A stretch of DNA of 7,435 nucleotides from an uncultured Bacillaceae bacterium (GTDB taxonomy: Bacteria > Bacillota > Bacilli > Bacillales > Amphibacillaceae): the NCBI GenBank assembly GCA_945639745.1, contig CALZEK010000062.1, positions 1-7,435 of the forward strand. The letters are read 5' to 3'. Within the stretch, counting starts at the first letter, position 1. Each line of letters begins with the position of its first letter. Shown in pieces: positions 1-6,062 of this stretch. Below the pieces are notes generated by a model, which was not told the DNA's origin, did not search any database, and saw nothing but the letters and a program-made list of their open reading frames with translations. Made by a program: the position numbers and the translations under genes.

Positions 1-1169
1 TATCTGATCAATTAGGCATCAAAAGGTTACTCCTATTTGGAATTATAATAAATTGCTTCGGATCGGTAATTGGGTTTGTTGGACATTCTTTTTTTCCCAT
101 ACTTATTCTGGCTCGATTTATTCAAGGAGCTGGTGCAGCTGCATTTCCAGCACTCGTGATGGTTGTAGTTGCGCGCTATATTCCAAAGGAAAATAGGGGT
201 AAAGCGTTTGGTCTTATTGGCTCCATAGTAGCTATGGGAGAAGGTATCGGTCCAGCTATTGGTGGAATGATAGCTCATTTTATCCATTGGTCTTATCTTC
301 TGCTCATTCCAATGATGACAATTATCACTGTTCCGTTCCTTATTAAATTGTTGAAAAAAGAAGTAAGGATAAAAGGTCATTTTGATATTGTAGGAATTAT
401 ACTAATGTCAGTGGGCATTGTATTTTTTATGCTGTTTACAACATCTTATAACATTTCTTTTCTGATCATCAGTATTCTGTCATTCCTGATATTTGTAAAA
501 CATATTAGGAAAGTAACAGAACCTTTTGTTGAACCTGCACTGGGGAAAAATATTTCTTTTATAATTGGTGTCCTTTGTGGAGGACTTATATTTGGTACAG
601 TAGCAGGGTTTATCTCTATGGTTCCTTACATGATGAAAGATGTACATCAACTAAGCACTGCTGCAATTGGCAGTGTGATTATTTTCCCTGGAACAATGAG
701 CGTTATTATCTTCGGTTACATTGGTGGATTACTTGTTGATAGAAAAGGTCCATTGTACGTGTTAACCATTGGAGTTACATTTCTTTCCGTTAGCTTTTTA
801 ATTGCTGCCTTTTTTTTAGAAGTAACACCATGGTTACTGACAATTATATTAGTTTTTGTTTTTGGTGGGCTGTCATTCACCAAAACAGTTATATCTACAA
901 TTGTTTCAAGTAGTTTGAAACAAAAGGAAGCTGGTGCCGGAATGAGTTTGCTTAATTTTACCAGCTTTTTATCAGAGGGAACAGGTATTGCAATTGTTGG
1001 TGGTTTATTATCTGTACGCTTACTGAATCAGAAGTTGCTACCTATGGACCTTGATCAATCCACTTATTTGTATAGTAATATGCTATTCCTTTTTACAGGA
1101 GTCGTTGTTACTAGTTGGCTGATCACCTTGAATGTATATAAACGAAGACAAATTCAATTTAAAAGTTGA
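1..1169 (+). CDS. tet(L): Tetracycline efflux MFS transporter, Tet(L) class (5' end missing)
   Basis: A 14-TM, DHA-type antiporter that exports a tetracycline-metal complex in exchange for protons; Tet(L) itself also exchanges Na+ and K+. The reading frame is open from position 3 to a TGA at 1167-1169, giving 388 codons. Aligned to Tet(L) as I remember it (458 aa), the first full codon is Ser73, so the whole protein would be about 460 aa. Visible landmarks are the motif A segment SDQLGIKR, the antiporter motif [11 protein letters not shown] with Glu152, Asp318 in GGLLVDRKG, and Glu397 in FLSEGTG; these three acidic residues are known to matter in Tet(L)/Tet(K). Many conservative substitutions separate it from Tet(L), and the tail ends KRRQIQFKS. 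It could be a Tet(L) variant or a sister class such as Tet(45); only an alignment settles that. Start, promoter and any translational-attenuation leader lie outside the window. The gene is convergent with the tnp operon. Confidence 0.93.
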   Translation, partial: SDQLGIKRLLLFGIIINCFGSVIGFVGHSFFPILILARFIQGAGAAAFPALVMVVVARYIPKENRGKAFGLIGSIVAMGEGIGPAIGGMIAHFIHWSYLLLIPMMTIITVPFLIKLLKKEVRIKGHFDIVGIILMSVGIVFFMLFTTSYNISFLIISILSFLIFVKHIRKVTEPFVEPALGKNISFIIGVLCGGLIFGTVAGFISMVPYMMKDVHQLSTAAIGSVIIFPGTMSVIIFGYIGGLLVDRKGPLYVLTIGVTFLSVSFLIAAFFLEVTPWLLTIILVFVFGGLSFTKTVISTIVSSSLKQKEAGAGMSLLNFTSFLSEGTGIAIVGGLLSVRLLNQKLLPMDLDQSTYLYSNMLFLFTGVVVTSWLITLNVYKRRQIQFKS

Positions 1170-1239
1170 ATACCAGAGATAAATTAAATGACTTCTAGCT
1201 TTCTTAAGCAATCGGGCGCGTTAGTTGAACAAGATAGTT

Positions 1240-1278
1240 AAAATAGCCTTGTTAAATTATTTTTAACAAGGCTATTTT
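1240..1278. terminator. Bidirectional intrinsic terminator between tet(L)-like and tnpC
   Basis: A perfect 17-bp stem (1240-1256 with 1262-1278) closes a 5-nt loop (1257-1261). The arm starts with AAAA and ends with TTTT, followed by another T, so a U-tract follows the hairpin on either strand. It lies 70 nt after the tet stop codon and 17 nt after the tnpC stop on the other strand, so it can end both convergent transcripts. The rest of 1170-1295 shows no gene, only a short GC-rich patch (1213-1220) in an otherwise AT-rich spacer. Confidence 0.9.
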
Positions 1279-1295
1279 TGTATATTATTAATGTT

Positions 1296-1769
1296 CTATT
1301 TGAACTGCTCAAATTGGTTAGTTACCCATCGCTCTTGATTTTCTGCAACGTATTTTTCAACTGCTATTAATCTATTTGCCAATTCCTCTTTCGAAAGCTG
1401 CATATACCTCTTTTTAGCGATGCTTACATCACGTTCAGACGAAATTCTTCTTAAAGATGCTTCGTCAAATATAGAAGGTATTACAGGATTTTTACGTGTG
1501 TTTTTTACTTTATACGTTCTGCTATGCTTTTGATAATAAGAATGTAGTTCCCCGTTTCGTTTAATCGTATTTTGATGGATGCCTTTTCCTTTTTCATCAA
1601 ATGCTTTTGAGTGCTCACTAATGTTGTGATATGTTACAGGAATCGTTTGTTCTAATAGAAAATCAATTGTTTGAATACCGATAGTAAGTGAACGCTCTTT
1701 ACGTTGCTTATGTACTTTATGGAGCCATTGCCGCTTATCTGAATGGGTTAAGCTTTGTTGCTGTTTCAT
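1296..1769 (-). CDS. tnpC: Transposition accessory protein TnpC, Tn554 family
   Basis: A small basic protein of 157 aa, third gene of the transposase operon. In Tn554, TnpC is not strictly required but influences transposition frequency and orientation; the same role is inferred here. It carries none of the tyrosine recombinase signatures. Residues 28-80 read like a helix-turn-helix DNA-binding region, with a candidate recognition helix around HQNTIKRNGELHSYY (65-79). A short basic linker (83-94) follows, and residues about 112-150 form a heptad-like, probably coiled-coil segment (SKEELANRLIAVEKYVAENQ). ATG at 1769 is preceded by AAAGGA at a suitable distance. The gene overlaps the end of tnpB by 35 nt, implying translational coupling. 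It is longer than the ~125 aa I recall for Tn554 TnpC. Identity rests mainly on position and size plus the HTH/coiled-coil pattern. Confidence 0.82.
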   Translation of the reverse strand: MKQQQSLTHSDKRQWLHKVHKQRKERSLTIGIQTIDFLLEQTIPVTYHNISEHSKAFDEKGKGIHQNTIKRNGELHSYYQKHSRTYKVKNTRKNPVIPSIFDEASLRRISSERDVSIAKKRYMQLSKEELANRLIAVEKYVAENQERWVTNQFEQFK

Positions 1770-3876
1770 AATGACGTTCCTTTCTATATTGTTTTATCAA
1801 GTCAATCTCTTTTAATTCGATCTTAGCTTGCTTCGCCATTTCTTTTGCTTTACGAACTTCAACTTCTAATCCGATACTCTTAAAGCGTTTCTCCATATCT
1901 TTTGATAATTGAATAACTTCTAAAAGTTCATCCTCTTGGTCTGGTTCAGGCACTTTTGCTTTACAACCTAGACATTGCATTTTAATTGGACACACGAAAT
2001 CAGTTACGCACGTACCACCTAATACTTTGTTATACACCCCAACCTTTTCAGCATGTTCATCAAATTGCTGTTGCAGCTCTTTAGGGCTTCTTAAATACGC
2101 ATCATCAATATCAACATAGCTTGAAATAACATCATGTAATTCACTTACTGATTCAGAGATTTGTGATGGCGTCGGTTCGGAGTAATAAGATGTTACATTC
2201 AAATCCTTTTGATGTAACATCTTTGCTACAATATCAATATTCACGTTTTGTCGCTGGACTGCTTCTGTTGCAAAAGCATGGCGTAAAAGGTGCGTCTTGA
2301 TTGTTACAGGCTTACCACTCTGTGTTTCAAAAACCAATCCATGAAGAAGAAATTTAATGCAACTATATATAGTTTCCTTTTTCATCACCTTACCTTCGTA
2401 TTGAAAATAATAGGGCATAGGTTTAGGGAAAAGATGCCTTCTAACACCTCTATATAAATTACTCGGTATTTTCTCGGTAGCATAATGCTCTTTTAACAGT
2501 CTTGCTACGGTTTGAATATGCTCCATAGTCTGTTTGCTTATATAAAATTCTTCTATAGAATCTCGTCCCTTAGGGATAACTTTAAATGAGAAATGCAACT
2601 TCTCTTTAACCTTTTTTATAAGGATACATTCTTTCGTATTACTGATTTGAAGTAATTCATTAATTCTTGCACCAGTGGTTGTTAAAATATCCGTAGCCAA
2701 TAGACCAAATGTGCAAGCGGCGTAAAATGGCTCTACATCAATCAATAAACCTTGTGCTTTGTATTTGTTCAAAGCTATAAAAAGTGACGGTGTTAAAATG
2801 CCTTTATGGCTAGATGAAAATGGAGTAGGATTTTGCCCATGTTCATTTTCGTAGCCCCATAAAGATAAAACCTTTAGAATACGCTCATGTTCTTCAATTG
2901 GTCTATTTTTAAACCAATATCCGAGAACATTAAATTCAATCAATTCGTTAAACCAGAGACCTTCTCCTTCTGATTCACCCTCAAGTGATTCCGCACGAAT
3001 AAATTCTAGGAAATAAGCATTATTTTTATCAGAATAAGTTAATTTCCTCTGAGTTGCTTGCTTTATAACACTTTTCGAAAAATGTGTCTGGTGGTGCAAT
3101 ACAAAGGATGGTTTATCCCATAAACGAAAATGAAATCGCTCTCCGATACGTTCAGGTTCATCATAAAAAAATTCAATTGGCAGTGATAATGATTTAGTTT
3201 CTACCTCTTGTATTTGTTGATGAAAGGCTTCACGTAGCCTTTTCATTTGATTCCATCGTAAGTTTGCTTCTGCACGTATCGTTGGAAGCATTGGCACAAT
3301 AGCATCTGTTTCGTCTTTACGTATAACTTGAGCGTGTTCTAGTGCTAACTTTCGGAATGAAAAATCTCTTGAATCAAATGTGGTAGGTTGCAATAGAAAC
3401 TTTTTATAATATTCTTGTTCCTCAAAAGATAAGTTGTTATAAACCCATTTCTTTGTATGGTACTCAGCTACACTATAGCAGCGCCATAAATCAAACCTTT
3501 TGTTGTTAGAATCGTTAGGAAAGATTTCACTCTTCAAATATGAATATAAATGAACATTCACATCGAAATCTAAAAGTCTAGTAATATTAAAATTAGTAAA
3601 AATATCTTTAAATCGTGTGTTTAAGGTCCCGATGATCCGTTGTGTAGTGCCGACATCCTTTTTTTGAGTTGTTTCAATTAATATAATTAATAAAAGGTGA
3701 TTCTTCCAATCAAAATTTAAGCAATTCCTATTAAGGTAGATAAAAAGCCGTTCATCTACCTTGTCGATTAAAAACTCATTTCGGCAATTTTGTAGGCACA
3801 TTAGCTTTGTATCCATTTTACCAATCCATTTATCATACCATTCCGTTGATGGTCTTAGTTGCATTGTGTCAGCCAA
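1735..3876 (-). CDS. tnpB: Tyrosine recombinase TnpB, Tn554 family
   Basis: The second tyrosine recombinase of the operon (713 aa), acting with TnpA in cutting and rejoining the transposon ends and target through a covalent 3'-phosphotyrosine. The catalytic domain occupies about residues 380-570: Arg404 in TGARINELL, Lys436 in IPKGRDS, His529 and Arg532 in THLLRHAF, His555 in MLHQKDL, and the probable nucleophile Tyr565 (Tyr564 adjacent). A Cys cluster (Cys623, 629, 635, 638) follows and looks like a metal-binding site, then a Lys/Glu-rich, probably helical tail (about 645-705). The ~380-residue N-terminal part is of unknown fold apart from a likely core-binding region before the catalytic domain. 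The start is TTG at 3876, two nt after the tnpA stop, with GGA six nt upstream; an in-frame stop lies 39 nt upstream, and the first ATG is codon 5 (3864) without a good SD. It is longer than the ~630 aa I recall for Tn554 TnpB. Confidence 0.92.
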   Translation of the reverse strand: MADTMQLRPSTEWYDKWIGKMDTKLMCLQNCRNEFLIDKVDERLFIYLNRNCLNFDWKNHLLLIILIETTQKKDVGTTQRIIGTLNTRFKDIFTNFNITRLLDFDVNVHLYSYLKSEIFPNDSNNKRFDLWRCYSVAEYHTKKWVYNNLSFEEQEYYKKFLLQPTTFDSRDFSFRKLALEHAQVIRKDETDAIVPMLPTIRAEANLRWNQMKRLREAFHQQIQEVETKSLSLPIEFFYDEPERIGERFHFRLWDKPSFVLHHQTHFSKSVIKQATQRKLTYSDKNNAYFLEFIRAESLEGESEGEGLWFNELIEFNVLGYWFKNRPIEEHERILKVLSLWGYENEHGQNPTPFSSSHKGILTPSLFIALNKYKAQGLLIDVEPFYAACTFGLLATDILTTTGARINELLQISNTKECILIKKVKEKLHFSFKVIPKGRDSIEEFYISKQTMEHIQTVARLLKEHYATEKIPSNLYRGVRRHLFPKPMPYYFQYEGKVMKKETIYSCIKFLLHGLVFETQSGKPVTIKTHLLRHAFATEAVQRQNVNIDIVAKMLHQKDLNVTSYYSEPTPSQISESVSELHDVISSYVDIDDAYLRSPKELQQQFDEHAEKVGVYNKVLGGTCVTDFVCPIKMQCLGCKAKVPEPDQEDELLEVIQLSKDMEKRFKSIGLEVEVRKAKEMAKQAKIELKEIDLIKQYRKERHYETATKLNPFR

Positions 3877-3878
3877 TT

Positions 3879-5213
3879 TTATTCCAACCCTTCTAATAGT
3901 TCTTGTAACTCTTCATCAACCAATTCAATATTTGTTGTTTCGATGACTGTTGGCATTAGTTTTCTTGAGGATTTACGTTGTTTGGTGTATTCTCGCTCTC
4001 CTTGTGCCATTTGTTCCAGCATATTTTCATGAGCTTCACGATGTTTTGCTTCGTCAAAATGATGTTCATATACATTCATGGTATCTGGATTTTTCCATTT
4101 CATGTATTTAATTAATTCATTTTTACGCTGTTGAATTTCAGCTTCATTTTTTGAAACATTATAGATTTCTTTTAGGCGGGAAGTGACAAACCAATGTCTT
4201 GCTTTATGTGGATTTAAACTCATTTCATTGACAATCATTGCTCGATTCCAATGATAGTACCATGCGTGATAAGTAAATGGTGTGCCATTTGCAGATAAGA
4301 AGATTGGTGCATCATCAGGTAATTGGTCAAATTCTAAATGGTTTTCATCATAGGATTTTCTCTCGGTGTATATATAGTGAAACAATCGCTTGACTGTATC
4401 TTTACTAAAACGTAGGAACTTGATCTTCCTACCATGACTCCCTTTGTTAAACGTACTGACCTCTTGATGACTTTTACGCTGACGATAATCTCCAACAGTT
4501 AGTTCAATAATTTCCGATGCCCTTGCTCCCGTTTCGAATAGCATACGAGCTACGATCATTTCACGTTGCGACCAATTTACTTTTTTCCCTGCTTGATAAA
4601 CTTGATAAGGTAAATTCATATCATCAATAATTTGAGGCTGCCATTCTTCATTGATGACTTTGAAATAGGAATCTGTTAATCTTCGATGAATGATAGGGTC
4701 TTCTGTTCCTGCAACTGAAGGCATTCTAGGTTTATCTTCTCGAACACCTTTTAATTCATCTTTATAGATATGCAGAATAGCTTGTCCATCAATTAAAGGG
4801 TTATAGTATGGATAGTACCTTAAACGAATCATAGCCTTATAAAATGATTTTAATGCTGATAAAAAACGGCTTATAGTATTAGGACTTTTATTTGTTAAGT
4901 TTACAAAACGAAACGAATCTTTATCACGAATCTTACATCTCATTTCATACAGTAAGTAATCTTCAACAGCCACACGTATTTTCTCTTCTGAATCATTCCA
5001 TTGGACTGGGTTTCCCTGATAGTTACTCTCTTCCTCAAGCCACTTGAAAAAGGGTAATAAGCACCTTAAATAAGATGTTGCTGAACTCTTATCAATTCTC
5101 CCTAAACAATCTTGATAATAATCTGTCAAAGGTAGAAAGGGTTGGTTATCTTTAAATACTAATAGCTGATATTTACTTATAACATGTTTTGGACAATACT
5201 CATACCAATACAA
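3879..5213 (-). CDS. tnpA: Tyrosine recombinase TnpA, Tn554 family
   Basis: First gene of the transposase operon (444 aa), a site-specific tyrosine recombinase for integration and excision. A SAM-like core-binding domain spans roughly residues 38-135 and the catalytic domain about 215-390. Catalytic residues visible are Arg231 in ETGARASEI, Lys257 in NKGSHGR, His336 and Arg339 in NPHKARHW, Trp373 in YMKWKNPD at the His/Trp position, and the nucleophile Tyr382 in NVYEHHF. All are present, so the enzyme should be active. The tail (about 395-444) is highly charged. The start is TTG at 5213: the preceding codon is TAA, so nothing earlier is possible, AAGGGGG sits seven nt upstream, and the first internal ATG is codon 91. 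tnpB follows after two nt. At 444 aa it exceeds the ~361 aa I recall for Tn554 TnpA, so a divergent subgroup is likely. Confidence 0.93.
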   Translation of the reverse strand: MYWYEYCPKHVISKYQLLVFKDNQPFLPLTDYYQDCLGRIDKSSATSYLRCLLPFFKWLEEESNYQGNPVQWNDSEEKIRVAVEDYLLYEMRCKIRDKDSFRFVNLTNKSPNTISRFLSALKSFYKAMIRLRYYPYYNPLIDGQAILHIYKDELKGVREDKPRMPSVAGTEDPIIHRRLTDSYFKVINEEWQPQIIDDMNLPYQVYQAGKKVNWSQREMIVARMLFETGARASEIIELTVGDYRQRKSHQEVSTFNKGSHGRKIKFLRFSKDTVKRLFHYIYTERKSYDENHLEFDQLPDDAPIFLSANGTPFTYHAWYYHWNRAMIVNEMSLNPHKARHWFVTSRLKEIYNVSKNEAEIQQRKNELIKYMKWKNPDTMNVYEHHFDEAKHREAHENMLEQMAQGEREYTKQRKSSRKLMPTVIETTNIELVDEELQELLEGLE

Positions 5214-5220
5214 TTATTAG

Positions 5221-5227
5221 CCCCCTT
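5221..5227 (-). promoter_or_regulatory. Ribosome binding site of tnpA
   Basis: AAGGGGG on the minus strand ends seven nt before the TTG codon at 5213. It is the only good SD nearby and decides the TTG start, together with the in-frame TAA just before it. Confidence 0.8.
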
Positions 5228-5246
5228 AAAAAAGAACAATTATTCC

Positions 5247-5276
5247 ATTATAATGTTTTTTCATAGCAATTGTAAA
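5247..5276 (-). promoter_or_regulatory. Probable sigma-A promoter of tnpABC
   Basis: On the minus strand TTTACA (5276-5271) and a perfect TATAAT (5252-5247) are separated by 18 nt. Transcription would start near 5240, leaving a leader of about 27 nt containing the tnpA SD. The operon therefore has its own promoter, independent of flanking genes, and points away from ydbS. This is seen in sequence only. Confidence 0.7.
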
Positions 5277-5295
5277 ATGTTAAACTCTTTAATAA

Positions 5296-5316
5296 AACAG
5301 GAAAAAAGGTAGTTAA
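5296..5316 (+). other. Possible residual 3' end of the interrupted upstream gene (cshA-like?)
   Basis: A short plus-strand frame reads NRKKGS then TAA (5314-5316), and three nt later the terminator-like hairpin begins. A stop codon directly before a terminator is the usual look of a gene end. A basic tail is what DEAD-box helicases such as CshA often carry, and cshA is the neighbour of ydbS in B. subtilis and S. aureus. An in-frame TAA at 5293-5295 bounds the frame upstream, so the transposon junction would fall about there. Six codons are far too few to prove homology; this is a hypothesis from context. Confidence 0.25.
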
Positions 5317-5319
5317 AAC

Positions 5320-5364
5320 AAAAGTGCACACCACTAAAGTTAACTCTTAGTAATGTGCATTTTT
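5320..5364 (+). terminator. Terminator-like 45-nt dyad upstream of ydbS
   Basis: The outer arms 5320-5330 and 5354-5364 pair over 11 bp with one G-T wobble (5324/5360). A two-by-two internal loop follows, then a 5-bp inner stem (5333-5337 with 5347-5351). The centre contains the palindrome AGTTAACT (5338-5345). The right arm ends in five T, so an RNA read rightward would have a GC core followed by a U-tract. It most likely ends transcription of whatever gene originally preceded ydbS and would also insulate ydbS from the transposon. It might instead belong to the transposon end, depending on where the junction lies. Confidence 0.6.
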
Positions 5365-5386
5365 ATAATGTGTGTAACATTATAAA
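5362..5386. repeat. Perfect 10-bp inverted repeat with 5-nt spacer
   Basis: Arms 5362-5371 (TTTATAATGT) and 5377-5386 (ACATTATAAA) are exact complements around GTGTA. The high AT content and lack of a trailing U-run argue against a terminator; the size and symmetry resemble an operator for a dimeric regulator or a recombinase-binding site. It overlaps the end of the preceding hairpin by three nt. No known regulator box fits convincingly. Confidence 0.55.
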
Positions 5387-5392
5387 CAAGAT

Positions 5393-5412
5393 ATGATGTA
5401 ATAAGACATCAT
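5393..5412. repeat. 7-bp inverted repeat containing a GATGTA motif
   Basis: Arms ATGATGT (5393-5399) and ACATCAT (5406-5412) are perfect complements with a 6-nt spacer. GATGTA (5395-5400) equals the core hexanucleotide known for the Tn554 attachment site, so this could be a recombination core, an operator, or a coincidence in AT-rich DNA. Confidence 0.4.
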
Positions 5413-5463
5413 GTATAATTACTTGTCTTTAATATTACAGAGTAGGTGGTTTGTTATTCTTTA

Positions 5464-5493
5464 CTATTTTTTTAAGCTTTTTTTCTATATACT
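5464..5493 (+). promoter_or_regulatory. Weak candidate promoter for ydbS-ydbT
   Basis: A TATACT at 5488-5493 is a plausible -10 box. No good -35 is present; the best-spaced hexamer (CTATTT at 5464-5469, 18 nt upstream) is poor, and TTTACT at 5460-5465 is 22 nt away. No sigma-W type TGAAAC/CGTA pair is visible between 5400 and 5520. The rest of 5413-5513 is T-rich with nothing else recognisable. Confidence 0.25.
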
Positions 5494-5513
5494 AAAGATA
5501 AGTTTAATATAGA

Positions 5514-5520
5514 AAGTAGG
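5514..5520 (+). promoter_or_regulatory. Ribosome binding site deciding the ydbS start
   Basis: AAGTAGG abuts the first ATG (5521) with no spacing, but lies six nt before the second in-frame ATG (5527). The second ATG is therefore the likely start. Confidence 0.6.
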
Positions 5521-5526
5521 ATGACA

Positions 5527-6060
5527 ATGATTTTAGAAATACCTGAGCCGAAAAAGAAAATATCTAAAAAAGCAATTAACGTTTGGCGTATCACTGATTT
5601 CATTCAAAACTTAATTGGGTTACTTATTATTGGCGCTTTAATTTTTAGTTATCATCACTTTAATTGGGTTACTTGGATTGGTATTACTTTATATGTTTTT
5701 CTTGGAATCATTTTTATTATAATGGTTTATGAATTAACGATTCGTCCTGTTCTTTTACAAAAGACGTGGCGTTATGATATTGATGAACATTATATTCAAT
5801 TGAAGCATGGCTTTATTAATAGACATTCACTTATTATTCCAATGTCTCGGGTAGAATATGTAAACACTAATCAAGGACCCATCTTAAGATATTATGATTT
5901 ATCTGTTTTAACTATCGGCACAATTACTTCAGCTAATAAAATTCCTGCAATACCTACATCAGAAGCACAGGAAATCAGAGAATTAATTGTACACTTAGCT
6001 GAGTTAGATAAAGATTCATCTCTTAAAGATGAACTTATTGAACAGGAGTTAGGTGATTAA
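5527..6060 (+). CDS. ydbS: YdbS-like bacterial PH-domain (DUF304, bPH2) membrane protein
   Basis: A 177-aa protein in the conserved ydbS-ydbT pair. A short basic cytoplasmic N-terminus is followed by two membrane segments (about residues 28-44 and 49-69). Then comes one bPH2 domain (about 80-160) with the family's typical WRYDIDEHYIQLKHG opening, IIPMSRVEYVN strand and QGPILRYYDL segment. An acidic tail ends the protein. Biochemical function is not known. In B. subtilis the ydbST pair belongs to the sigma-W cell-envelope regulon and contributes to resistance to a bacteriocin from a related Bacillus (from memory). I chose ATG 5527 over 5521 for SD spacing. The gene is visibly more AT-rich than the transposon genes, in keeping with host DNA. 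The transposon and a hairpin lie directly upstream, so it probably depends on a promoter within 5400-5510. Confidence 0.87.
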   Translation: MILEIPEPKKKISKKAINVWRITDFIQNLIGLLIIGALIFSYHHFNWVTWIGITLYVFLGIIFIIMVYELTIRPVLLQKTWRYDIDEHYIQLKHGFINRHSLIIPMSRVEYVNTNQGPILRYYDLSVLTIGTITSANKIPAIPTSEAQEIRELIVHLAELDKDSSLKDELIEQELGD

Positions 6061-6062
6061 TT

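Larger units (their letters stand above)
1..5300 (-). mobile_element. Tn554-family transposon, partial (cargo-side end outside window; tnpA-side end approximate)
   Basis: The tnpA-tnpB-tnpC order, two consecutive tyrosine recombinases followed by a small accessory protein, defines the Tn554 family (Tn554, Tn558, Tn559, Tn6188). Resistance genes in these elements lie beyond tnpC, which is where the tet(L)-like gene is found here, facing the tnp operon. The left limit is unknown because the tet gene runs off the window. The right limit must lie between the tnpA promoter (5276) and the ydbS leader. I favour about 5285-5310 because a short stop-terminated reading frame and a terminator-like hairpin follow there, but a GATGTA motif at 5395-5400 is an alternative. 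No terminal inverted repeats are expected in this family. Family assignment is firm; boundaries are inference. Confidence 0.8.

Noticed and set aside
33..380. Minus-strand open frame of 115 codons
   Set aside because: It is antisense to the tet(L)-like gene, has no SD, and its composition is that of a complementary-strand shadow of a membrane protein gene.
156..1169. A tet protein starting at GTG 156
   Set aside because: The frame continues upstream to the window edge with clear Tet(L) sequence, so the GTG codon encodes an internal valine.
1211..1220. GC-rich patch ATCGGGCGCG between tet and terminator
   Set aside because: It stands out by composition, but no symmetry, repeat partner or known end sequence could be shown.
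3761..3946. Plus-strand 61-codon frame
   Set aside because: It lies antisense across the tnpA/tnpB boundary, with no SD or recognisable protein features.
1296..5213. A RIT element (three consecutive tyrosine recombinases)
   Set aside because: Only the first two genes carry the R-K-HxxR-H/W-Y set; the third is a short TnpC-like protein.
5249..5254. Plus-strand TATAAT
   Set aside because: It arises from the self-complementary overlap with the tnpA -10 box and has no suitable -35 or nearby plus-strand gene.
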